Shown here one piece after another: positions 7,581 through 16,209 of a DNA stretch of 32,885 bases. The DNA comes from a virus. A program made the translations under genes and the position numbers. The DNA lies in IMG/VR virus record IMGVR_UViG_3300025102_005982, positions 1 to 32,885 of that record; one strand, written 5' to 3'. The notes under the pieces were generated by a model. The model ran no database searches. It saw nothing but the letters and a program-made list of their open reading frames with translations, and was not told where the DNA came from. Each line of letters starts with the position of its first letter. The first letter of the stretch is position 1.

Positions 7581-8792
7581 ATGAAAAGAAATCTATTTTA
7601 CTTTGGCCTAGAGCCATTAAAAGCAAGGTATACATATCAATTATGTAAAGAATGGATGCCGGCTACATTTGAACGGTATGATGAAAAATTAAATTTTATT
7701 GATGTAGAAGGAGAATTTGATCCTGATTGTGAGATTAAAGTTGGTGCAGTATTAGATGCAATTGGTAGAGGAAAATATAGTTTATCTCAATGCCAAAACT
7801 TCTTACAAATGCTGTATGATGACAAAGTCCAAGACGGTGATATAATATTCTTGCAAGACTATTGGACACCAGGAGTCGAAGCCATTTGGTATGCATTAGA
7901 CCTGTATGGATATAAGAATGTAAAGGTATATACTATGTGTCATGCTCAATCAGTTGATGAATATGATTTTACATATCCTATGAGAAATTGGATGAGACCA
8001 TATGAATTAGGTTTAGATAAAAGATTAACTGGTATATTTGTAGGAAGTTCTATACATAAAGAACAATTAAGAGCAGCTGGATTTGAAGCTCCAATACATG
8101 TTGTATCATTACCAATTCATAAACAAGCAACATTAGAAAAACTTCCAGCTGGTGAATATAAAAAGAAAAATACAATTGTATATTCATCTAGATTAGATAA
8201 GGAAAAGAATCCTTTCTTTATGATGAAAGTTGCAGAAGCATTCTTAAAAAATCATCCAGATTATGAATGGCATGTAACTACATCAGGTAAAAAATTCAAA
8301 TCAATGTTACCAGGTGTAATTGATGCATTAGAAAAACTAGCTGAAGAACAACCAAGATTTAAATTAATGACTGGATTAACAAAAGAAGAATATTATACAG
8401 AATTAGCAACTTGTAAAATTCAATTTAATTCTGCATTACAAGATTATGTATCATGGACTGTTATTGAATCAACTACTTTTGGAGCTGATGTAGTATTTCC
8501 ATACTTTAGAAGCTTCCCAGAATTTATAGATGCAGATAGAATGTATAAGCCATTTGATGTAAAAGATGCATTAGAAACAATTGAAGATGCATTAGAAACA
8601 CCTAAAGTACATTCACATATAGTTGATACATCAGATCTAGGAAGACAGATGGAAGGATATATTATTGCTAATGATTATGAGAATGAATTATGTGTATGGC
8701 ATGAAAAAGAATTATGTGAATCTTTATTACAACAAGATGTAGATGCAAAGATTTTAGAACAGTATGAACAAGCTTGGGGAGAAGAAAACTAA
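7581..8792 (+). CDS. GT-B fold glycosyltransferase (GT4-like)
   Basis: A 403-residue protein with the plan of a two-domain GT-B glycosyltransferase. The second domain begins with a typical TIVYSSRLDKEKNP segment (about 198-210). The donor-binding region near 285-316 (SWTVIESTTFGADVVFP, then RSFPEFI) corresponds to the usual end of the nucleotide-sugar site, with Glu295 as the likely ribose-contacting acid. The full EX7E motif is not clear. It lies 1 base before the DpdA-like gene, 7 kb from the glycan cluster, among replication genes. It may therefore act on something tied to DNA, such as a modified base as T4 glucosyltransferases do, or on a protein. Donor and acceptor cannot be read from the sequence. 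Confidence 0.75.
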   Translation: MKRNLFYFGLEPLKARYTYQLCKEWMPATFERYDEKLNFIDVEGEFDPDCEIKVGAVLDAIGRGKYSLSQCQNFLQMLYDDKVQDGDIIFLQDYWTPGVEAIWYALDLYGYKNVKVYTMCHAQSVDEYDFTYPMRNWMRPYELGLDKRLTGIFVGSSIHKEQLRAAGFEAPIHVVSLPIHKQATLEKLPAGEYKKKNTIVYSSRLDKEKNPFFMMKVAEAFLKNHPDYEWHVTTSGKKFKSMLPGVIDALEKLAEEQPRFKLMTGLTKEEYYTELATCKIQFNSALQDYVSWTVIESTTFGADVVFPYFRSFPEFIDADRMYKPFDVKDALETIEDALETPKVHSHIVDTSDLGRQMEGYIIANDYENELCVWHEKELCESLLQQDVDAKILEQYEQAWGEEN

Positions 8793-8793
8793 T

Positions 8794-9978
8794 ATGAAAG
8801 ATTTAATTTATTATCCGTCATTGTCTGCAGGAGGTTGTGCAGGAGACTTTAAAAAGAATAAAGAAGTTAAACCAGGATTATCATGTAGATTTTATGATAA
8901 AGATTTTCCTGAAAGATGGAGACATCCTTATTTTCTAATTACAGCAGGTCATCATTATAAATGGGCAGATGCAAGACAAAGATATGGATTAGAAGACGAT
9001 GTACTAGTATTAGGTGATTCAGGAGGATTCCAATTAGCTACAGGAGCAATTAAATGGGATCCATCATTTAAGAAAACTATATTTGATTGGTTAGAAGCAA
9101 ATTGTGATTTAGGAGTTAACTTAGATATTCCACCAAGAGCAAAATATGATGGTAAGTTCCATGAATGTATGGATATTAGTTATGATAACTTTAAATATTT
9201 TGCAGATAATCAATCTGGTAAATGTAAGTTCTTAAATGTTATTCAAGGTAACAATGTTGAAGAATATGAAGCATGGTATCAAAAAATGAAAGACTTTGAA
9301 TTTAATGGTTGGTGTATTGGAGGTGCTCAAAAAAGAGTAACCATGTTTATGTCTGCATTAGTTCCTATGATAAAGAATAGAGAATTTGAAAAAGCAAGAA
9401 ATCAATTTATACATGTATTAGGTATATCAAAAATTTCAGATTTCTTTATGTTAAGCTTCTTTCAAAAGATGGTAAACAAGTATCATGGAGGTAGAATACA
9501 AATATCAACAGATTCAAGTTCTCCTGGGTTATATCCAGTATATGGAACTTATTTGCATTCACCTCAATTAAGTAAAATGACCTTTACTGATTTATATTTT
9601 CCAAAAGGAGAAAATCTTCCTTATAACGCAGATGATTTAGTTCCTAATCCATTAGGACATCCAGTATCTGAAGGAATGACATTTGGCGAAGTATCAAATT
9701 ATAAAGGTGATGTAACAATGAAAATGACATTGAATAATTTATTTGTATTTAACGAAACTGTTAAGCAAGTAGAAGAAATAGTAAAATGTCATAACGAGCT
9801 ATTACAAACAGTAGTTCCAAGAGACTTCTATGCAATACTAATGAGTATGGAAGAAATGTTCCAAGATCCGGATAAAGCTATTCATATCTATAATAAGAAT
9901 AGACAATTATATGATAGGTTTGGAGGTAGTACAAGAGATTTAGTAAACAATGAAGTATTTAATCAATTTTTCGAATAA
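8794..9978 (+). CDS. dpdA: DpdA-like DNA guanine transglycosylase
   Basis: A 394-residue member of the tRNA-guanine transglycosylase superfamily, most likely of the DpdA branch that swaps guanine in DNA for a 7-deazaguanine. Motifs: DSGGFQ at 75-80 (Asp75 as the base-recognition/acid residue), NLDIPPR with Asp111, VIQGN (149-153), IGGAQKR (about 175-181), HVLGIS (207-212), and STDSSSP with Asp240 as the probable nucleophile. The C-terminal CxCxxC...H zinc site of bacterial tRNA-type enzymes is not seen, which fits DpdA. An upstream start at 8764 would lie inside the previous gene; the ATG at 8794, 1 base after that stop, is preferred. FolE, QueD and QueE in the same window can supply the base. 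Confidence 0.85.
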   Translation: MKDLIYYPSLSAGGCAGDFKKNKEVKPGLSCRFYDKDFPERWRHPYFLITAGHHYKWADARQRYGLEDDVLVLGDSGGFQLATGAIKWDPSFKKTIFDWLEANCDLGVNLDIPPRAKYDGKFHECMDISYDNFKYFADNQSGKCKFLNVIQGNNVEEYEAWYQKMKDFEFNGWCIGGAQKRVTMFMSALVPMIKNREFEKARNQFIHVLGISKISDFFMLSFFQKMVNKYHGGRIQISTDSSSPGLYPVYGTYLHSPQLSKMTFTDLYFPKGENLPYNADDLVPNPLGHPVSEGMTFGEVSNYKGDVTMKMTLNNLFVFNETVKQVEEIVKCHNELLQTVVPRDFYAILMSMEEMFQDPDKAIHIYNKNRQLYDRFGGSTRDLVNNEVFNQFFE

Positions 9979-9991
9979 AAAAAGGTAAACA

Positions 9992-10711
9992 ATGGAAAAG
10001 AAACAATTAACAGGTTTTATTGATAAGTATCATCTAGCAGGAAATGCAAATTCAGTTAGATTGGATATCAAAGATAAAACATTAAGCTGTAATTTTATTA
10101 CAGATGATCAAAACGTAGTAGGATCTGTATCAATGAATAATTTTGATGTAGATGATGTAACATTAGGAGTATATGCAACTTCTCAGCTAACCAAGTTGTT
10201 AACTGCATTAGACAATGATGTTACTATGAGAATTAATAATGCAGATGGTACAGCATTTTCAATTAACTTATCAGATAAAACAACTGATGTAACATTTATG
10301 TTAGCAGACTTATCAGTTATTAGACAAGTTCCGGCAATGAAACAATTACCTGACTTTAATGTTAAGATTAAATTAACAAAAGACTTTGCAGATAAATTTG
10401 TTAAGTCCAAAAATGCATTGCCTGAAACAGAAAACTTTGCAATTGAAAGTGATGCATTAGGAACTAATATGATTTTAAATTATTCAACTTTGAATACGAA
10501 TAGAATTACATGGCCAACTACTCCAGAAGGAGAACAAAGCGATCTTAAAGCAACTTGTTTTTCAGCTAATTTATTTAAAGAAATATTAGTTGCAAATAAA
10601 GAAGCAGAGACAGGATATATTGAAGTATCAAGTGCAGGACTAGCAAGAGTATCATTTACAGGTAAAGATTATTCATCTACATATTACCTAGTACAATTAC
10701 AAGCTAATTAA
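9992..10711 (+). CDS. Sliding clamp (T4 gp45-like)
   Basis: A 239-residue protein, close to the 228 of T4 gp45, with the repeated beta-strand pattern of a processivity clamp and poor sequence conservation, as is usual for this family. It is identified from its fold-like composition and its place directly before the clamp-loader ATPase, the order gp45-gp44 seen in T4-like phages. It should form a trimeric ring that holds the polymerase on DNA; in T4 the ring also activates late transcription, but a late promoter machinery is not evident here. An AAGGT sequence lies 5' of the ATG, and the next gene starts 1 base after the stop. Confidence 0.85.
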   Translation: MEKKQLTGFIDKYHLAGNANSVRLDIKDKTLSCNFITDDQNVVGSVSMNNFDVDDVTLGVYATSQLTKLLTALDNDVTMRINNADGTAFSINLSDKTTDVTFMLADLSVIRQVPAMKQLPDFNVKIKLTKDFADKFVKSKNALPETENFAIESDALGTNMILNYSTLNTNRITWPTTPEGEQSDLKATCFSANLFKEILVANKEAETGYIEVSSAGLARVSFTGKDYSSTYYLVQLQAN

Positions 10712-10712
10712 T

Positions 10713-11642
10713 ATGTTTGGAAATCAAGAAAATACACTTTGGGTAGAAAAGTTTCGTCCAAGTACATTAGATGGATATGTTGGTAATGAATTAATTATTA
10801 GTAAAGTAAAATTATATCTTGAAAATGGTGATGTTCCTCATTTATTATTTTATGGAGGTGCAGGTACAGGTAAAACAACTTTAGCTAAGATTATTGCAGG
10901 TAATGTTGATGCAGATATTATGTATATAAACGCATCAGATGAGAATAATGTAGAAACAGTTAGAACTAAAGTAAAAAACTTTGCAAGTACAATTGGATTC
11001 AAAAGATGGAAAATTGTAATATTAGATGAAGCAGATTATATGACTCCAAATGGCCAAGCTGCCTTAAGGAATCTAATGGAGACATTTAGTAAAACAACTA
11101 GGTTTATCTTAACATGTAATTATGTTGAAAAGATAATTGATCCAATTCAATCTAGATGTCAGGTATTTGGAATTACTCCTCCTAATAAAAAAGAAGTAGC
11201 TAAAAGAATAGTTACAATACTTAAGGAACAGAGTATTAAATTTGAAATGAATGATTTGGTAACATTAATAAACAATGGATATCCAGATATTAGAAGAGTG
11301 TTAAATTCTGCTCAAAGACAAGTAATAGCTGGTGAATTACAAATAGATAAAGAAAGTTTAGTACAAGCAAATTATATGACTAAGCTTTTAGATATCTTAC
11401 AAAAAACAGAAGATAAAAAAACATGCTTTCAAGACATTCGTCAGCTAGTTAATAATAGTAAGGTAAAAGATTTTACTGCACTTTATAAATTTTTATTTGA
11501 TGAAGTAGATAATTATGCTACAGGTCATATCGCAAGTGTAATTTTAATTCTAGCAGAATCACAATATCAAGACGCATTTGCAGTTGATAAAGAACTTCAT
11601 ATTATGTCGACTATGATTAAAATAATTAATGAAATTAAATAA
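10713..11642 (+). CDS. Clamp-loader ATPase (T4 gp44-like)
   Basis: A 309-residue AAA+ protein that opens the sliding clamp and loads it on primed DNA. N-terminal LWVEKFRPSTLDGYVG is the standard opening of the RFC/gp44 family. Walker A is GGAGTGKT (48-55), Walker B IVILDEAD (101-108), and the SRC arginine-finger motif is at 147-149 (QSRC). The remaining third is the helical collar. T4 gp44 has 319 residues. It should assemble as four copies with one copy of the small subunit encoded at 13524. The usual gp44-gp62 adjacency is broken here by a zinc-ribbon gene and groEL. Confidence 0.96.
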   Translation: MFGNQENTLWVEKFRPSTLDGYVGNELIISKVKLYLENGDVPHLLFYGGAGTGKTTLAKIIAGNVDADIMYINASDENNVETVRTKVKNFASTIGFKRWKIVILDEADYMTPNGQAALRNLMETFSKTTRFILTCNYVEKIIDPIQSRCQVFGITPPNKKEVAKRIVTILKEQSIKFEMNDLVTLINNGYPDIRRVLNSAQRQVIAGELQIDKESLVQANYMTKLLDILQKTEDKKTCFQDIRQLVNNSKVKDFTALYKFLFDEVDNYATGHIASVILILAESQYQDAFAVDKELHIMSTMIKIINEIK

Positions 11643-11650
11643 GGGAAATA

Positions 11651-11896
11651 ATGTCAAAAGTAATAGGAATGGGTGGTAAGGAACAACCTGGAGCTCAAAT
11701 AAAATTAGATTATAACGATCTTAAAGATCTTGTTTGTGAAAATTGTGGATGTAAATTTTTTAGACAAGTTAATGCATTTAAAAAAATAGGCGCATTAGTA
11801 TCACCAACAGGAAAGGAACAGATTATTCCGATCCCGGTATATAGATGTGATGAATGTGGACATATAAATAAAGAATTTTTACCAAAAACAAAATAG
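11651..11896 (+). CDS. Small zinc-ribbon protein
   Basis: An 81-residue protein with two paired cysteine motifs, C29xxC32 (plus Cys34) and C66xxC69, spaced as in a zinc ribbon with a 33-residue insert that could form two beta strands. The second knuckle (RCDECGHINKEF) is of the type seen in many small nucleic-acid-binding or transcription-related ribbons. No other domain is present. It lies 8 bases after the clamp-loader ATPase and 9 bases before groEL, so it belongs to the replication run. A role with the clamp loader or in transcription is possible; the exact partner is unknown. Confidence 0.8.
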   Translation: MSKVIGMGGKEQPGAQIKLDYNDLKDLVCENCGCKFFRQVNAFKKIGALVSPTGKEQIIPIPVYRCDECGHINKEFLPKTK

Positions 11897-13522
<1,626 letters not shown>

Positions 13523-13523
13523 T

Positions 13524-13970
13524 ATGAAGAAACCAGCTACTATATTTGATCATATTGCAAATTTAACTCATAAAAAGAAATCATGGGATAAATTAACAGA
13601 GGCAGACCAAAAATCATTTGCCCCTTATATTATAAATAGATGGTTATCAATGCATCCAGATCTTATTGAAATTATTGACATGTTTCAACAATATACAATT
13701 GGACCATTAAGTAAAAAACATGTATATCAATTATACTATGATATTTTACCAAAGGCAAATGTAAGAGCTAAATATATTAAAGGTAAGAAATCAAATAAAT
13801 ACAACAAAGAACTTGTATCATTTATTAAAGATTATTATCAAGTTAGTTCAATAGAGGCCGAAGATTATATTGATATATTAATTATGACAACTGATGGTAT
13901 ACAAAGCATAGTTTCTGCATTACAATCATATGGTAAAACAGAAAAGGAAATAAAAAAGATATTAAAATGA
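13524..13970 (+). CDS. Clamp-loader small subunit (T4 gp62-like)
   Basis: A 148-residue protein whose opening (IFDHIANLTHKKKSWDKL) and following SFAPYIINRWLSMHPDLIEI match what I recall of gp62-family proteins. T4 gp62 has 187 residues, so this is a shortened form. It has no ATPase motif. The rest is helical and basic, with LPKANVRAKYIKGKK near the middle. It should be the single non-ATPase subunit of the clamp loader beside four copies of the gp44-like protein. It begins 1 base after groEL and overlaps the next gene by ATGA, so all are probably on one transcript. Confidence 0.8.
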   Translation: MKKPATIFDHIANLTHKKKSWDKLTEADQKSFAPYIINRWLSMHPDLIEIIDMFQQYTIGPLSKKHVYQLYYDILPKANVRAKYIKGKKSNKYNKELVSFIKDYYQVSSIEAEDYIDILIMTTDGIQSIVSALQSYGKTEKEIKKILK

Positions 13971-14359
13971 AAGCAATCAAAGATAGACCAAGAGTAGACT
14001 TTAAAGAAAAATCATCAACAGGAAATGAAGCAGTAGATTATTGTGAAACAAATTTTCCTGAAACTTGTAATGAATTTAAGAAAATACTTGAAGAACAATA
14101 CAAAATGTTTTGTAAAAAACAAAAGAATTATGGGCCAGGTAATATATCGGTAGGAACTAATTTACAAACTCCTGATGATGTTAAATTATCATTGACTGGA
14201 TTATGGTTTCGTATGAATGATAAAATACAAAGATTAAAGCAATTAATTGTTCTTGGTCATAAAGATGAAGTAGGAGAATCTGAACAAGATACATTCCAGG
14301 ATTTATCAATATATGGTATTATAGCTCAAATAGTTTCTGCAAACAAATGGGGTAAATAA
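13967..14359 (+). CDS. DUF1599/Nmad1-like (nucleotide modification associated) protein
   Basis: A 130-residue all-helical protein resembling the DUF1599 family, also called nucleotide modification associated domain 1. Matching positions: KNYGPGN (53-59), RMNDKIQRLKQL (82-93), and ESEQDTFQDLSIYGII (104-119), the acidic motif at which MazG-like NTP pyrophosphatases bind magnesium. By analogy it may hydrolyse or select a nucleotide, such as unmodified or modified dNTPs, in a phage with altered DNA. That role is inference from the family name and acidic motif. It overlaps the gp62-like gene by 4 bases and ends the replication run, just before a new promoter. Confidence 0.65.
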   Translation: MKAIKDRPRVDFKEKSSTGNEAVDYCETNFPETCNEFKKILEEQYKMFCKKQKNYGPGNISVGTNLQTPDDVKLSLTGLWFRMNDKIQRLKQLIVLGHKDEVGESEQDTFQDLSIYGIIAQIVSANKWGK

Positions 14360-14389
14360 TTTGGTAGTACGAGATATTTTTCTTATATT
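14360..14389 (+). promoter_or_regulatory. Predicted promoter for leaderless mRNA (TTTGG-N19-TATATT)
   Basis: TTTGG (14360-14364) directly follows the previous stop and TATATT is at 14384-14389, 19 bases apart. First T plus 12 bases gives a start near 14396, which is the ATG of the nuclease gene at 14395, and no ribosome-binding site separates them. A leaderless mRNA is predicted. Confidence 0.65.
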
Positions 14390-14394
14390 TATAT

Positions 14395-15330
14395 ATGAAT
14401 AAGTTTTTAAAATACAACCAAAGAGAGCCGAACAAGGCAGAACGAAAGATATCATATTCACAATATGCAATGTATTCAACATGTCCTAAACATTGGGAAT
14501 TGGCATATGTTCAAAATCTTCGTACTTTTAGTCAATCAATCCATACAATATTTGGAACAGCATTCCATGAAACATTACAAAACTATCTAACAGTTATGTT
14601 TAATGATTCTGTTAAGAAGGCCAATGAAATAGATATCAATAAGTATTTAGCAGACCAAATGCATTCTTTATATAAAGAAGCTGTTGAAAAAATGGGCGGC
14701 GAACATTTTTCATCATCTAGAGAATTAAATGAATTTTATTCTGATGGTATTGCAATTTTAGATTGGTTTAAGAAAAAAAGAGGTCAATACTTTTCAGCTA
14801 AGAATGAAGAATTATTAGGTATAGAAGTTCCAATCTATCATCCAGTTAACAATAAAAATGATAATGTAATGATGTTGGGTTATTTGGATATTGTTGTAAG
14901 AGATAAACGAGATAATAAAATTACTATTATAGATATTAAAACTAGTACAATGGGTTGGAATAAATATCAAAAAGCAGATAAAGTTAAAACATCTCAATTA
15001 GTATTATATAAAAAGTATTTTGCAGAACAATATGGATATGATGTAGAAAATATTGACATCAAATATATGATTGTTAAAAGAAAACTTATTGAAGGAGCAA
15101 TGTTTCCTCAAAAAAGGATTACAGAATTTATGCCAGCAAGTGGTAAACCAACCAGAAATAAATTAGGTAAATCAATAGAATCATTTGTAGACTTAAATTT
15201 TAATGCAGATGGATCTTATAAAATTAAACAGCATGTCGCGGTCGCAGGCAAGAATAATAAAAATTGTAAATGGTGTGAGTTTAAAGACCGATTAGACTTA
15301 TGTCCAAAAATTAATAGAATAAAGGAATAA
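14395..15330 (+). CDS. PD-(D/E)XK nuclease with probable Fe-S cluster (RecB/Cas4/AddB type)
   Basis: A 311-residue nuclease of the RecB/Cas4/AddB family. Motifs in order: GTAFHE with His58 and Glu59, GYLD with Asp165, IIDIKT with Asp180 and Lys182, and Q201xxxY205. Four cysteines (Cys30 in STCPKHW; Cys291, Cys294 and Cys303 near the end) have the one-plus-three layout of the Fe-S cluster that ties the ends of AddB and Cas4 nucleases together. It likely degrades or trims DNA ends during recombination, replication or host DNA breakdown. No helicase domain is fused. Start: only the ATG at 14395 keeps the N-terminal KISYSQYAMYS segment, although it sits right at the predicted transcription start. 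Confidence 0.9.
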   Translation: MNKFLKYNQREPNKAERKISYSQYAMYSTCPKHWELAYVQNLRTFSQSIHTIFGTAFHETLQNYLTVMFNDSVKKANEIDINKYLADQMHSLYKEAVEKMGGEHFSSSRELNEFYSDGIAILDWFKKKRGQYFSAKNEELLGIEVPIYHPVNNKNDNVMMLGYLDIVVRDKRDNKITIIDIKTSTMGWNKYQKADKVKTSQLVLYKKYFAEQYGYDVENIDIKYMIVKRKLIEGAMFPQKRITEFMPASGKPTRNKLGKSIESFVDLNFNADGSYKIKQHVAVAGKNNKNCKWCEFKDRLDLCPKINRIKE

Positions 15331-15334
15331 AATT

Positions 15335-15595
15335 ATGCAACTAACTCAAGAAATTATTACAGCTTTAAATGCAAAATATAATGCAGACAAAGCAACAGCA
15401 AATGCAAACTTAATTAATTTTTTCAATAATCCTGTAGCAGTAGGCGAACATCCTAATATTGTGGCAGAAGCAGATAAATTAATTGATACATTAGCTCACG
15501 CAGAAGGAAAAGTTGAAGTATTAACTAAAATTGTAGAATCAATTAATACAAAAGCAGAATCAGATGCAAAAGATGAAAGTAGCGATAATAGGTAG
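15335..15595 (+). CDS. Small hypothetical protein
   Basis: An 86-residue acidic, Ala- and Asn-rich protein (for example ADKATANANLINFFNN) with mostly helical character; no motif is recognised. It starts 4 bases after the nuclease with an AAAGGA sequence upstream. Its last 23 bases overlap the next gene in another frame; the C-terminal tail (DAKDESSDNR) lies in this overlap and may be constrained by it. There is no membrane segment. It could be a nuclease partner by position only. Confidence 0.7.
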   Translation: MQLTQEIITALNAKYNADKATANANLINFFNNPVAVGEHPNIVAEADKLIDTLAHAEGKVEVLTKIVESINTKAESDAKDESSDNR

Positions 15596-15974
15596 TAGAC
15601 ATTATGAGAATACTCGTAAGATAAAAGACGCGTTATTTCAACTTAAACAAAAATTTAAAGATGATTTAACTATTTTATCCGGAGGAGCTCAATATGGCGC
15701 TGATAAATTTGCAAGAAAGTATTCATTAGAGTTTGGAATAAAATATCAAGAATATAATCCAGCTCATACAACTAAAAATTTATATTCGGCTATGTCTGAT
15801 AACTATTATAATAAACCATATCATGTATCACAATTTCATCATAGAAATATATTGATAGCAAAAGCTTGTGATGTAATGATGGCATTCATTCCTAATGGAG
15901 ATAATGCAAATGGAAGTTTAAGTGCAATTAAACAAGCAAAAAAATTAAGTAAACCAGTAACAATAATAACATGA
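15573..15974 (+). CDS. SLOG-superfamily protein (YspA/DUF2493-like)
   Basis: A 133-residue Rossmann-like protein. The N-terminal MKVAIIGSRHYEN (GSR at 7-9) and the following SGGAQYGADKFARKYSLEFGI (from 36) match the nucleotide-binding pattern of SLOG domains of the YspA (DUF2493) type; the C-terminal ACDVMMAFIPNG and GSLSAIKQAKKLSKPV complete it. SLOG proteins bind or process nucleotide-like ligands and some work in anti-phage signalling, but this subtype has no settled reaction. An ATG 9 bases earlier (15564) is possible; the internal ATG giving MKVAII is the natural family start. It overlaps the previous gene by 23 bases and the next by ATGA. Confidence 0.78.
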   Translation: MKVAIIGSRHYENTRKIKDALFQLKQKFKDDLTILSGGAQYGADKFARKYSLEFGIKYQEYNPAHTTKNLYSAMSDNYYNKPYHVSQFHHRNILIAKACDVMMAFIPNGDNANGSLSAIKQAKKLSKPVTIIT

Positions 15975-16156
15975 AGAAGTATCTAACATATCATGCTAAA
16001 TGGCAATTAGGCATTATCGTATCATGGCCATGTATGTATCTATTTTCAGATATATTAGGATGGTCAAATCTTGCAACCGTAATTGGATTCCAGTTTGTAG
16101 GTGCAATAATATTTTGGCCAATTGATAAATTTATCTTTAAAAAGATGAAAGGTTAA
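15971..16156 (+). CDS. Two-helix membrane protein
   Basis: A 61-residue protein with two predicted membrane helices (about 10-28 and 33-54) and basic ends (KKY at the start, KKMKG at the end), so both termini probably face the cytoplasm. No family is recognised; several Trp and Phe residues sit at the membrane borders. It overlaps the SLOG-like gene by 4 bases and closes this unit. It might form a pair with the SLOG protein, since small membrane proteins next to nucleotide-sensing proteins are common in signalling modules, but no direct evidence is visible. Confidence 0.72.
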   Translation: MKKYLTYHAKWQLGIIVSWPCMYLFSDILGWSNLATVIGFQFVGAIIFWPIDKFIFKKMKG

Positions 16157-16173
16157 GTAAGTAAAAGCATATT

Positions 16174-16179
16174 TATATT
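16174..16179 (+). promoter_or_regulatory. Possible promoter -7 element (TATATT), weak upstream box
   Basis: TATATT followed by AAAT lies in the 53-base gap before the glycosyltransferase at 16210, like the other promoter sites. However, 19 bases upstream the sequence is AGGTT, not TTTGG. The expected start is near 16186, and a Shine-Dalgarno sequence (TAGGAGA) precedes the ATG. It would be the entry promoter for the glycan cluster. Confidence 0.4.
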
Positions 16180-16209
16180 AAATAAAAAGAACGGTTATAG
16201 GAGAAATAT

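Noticed and set aside
8764-8793. Upstream in-frame start for the DpdA-like gene
   Set aside because: It would lie inside the preceding glycosyltransferase gene and add residues not expected for the family; the ATG at 8794 follows the stop by 1 base.
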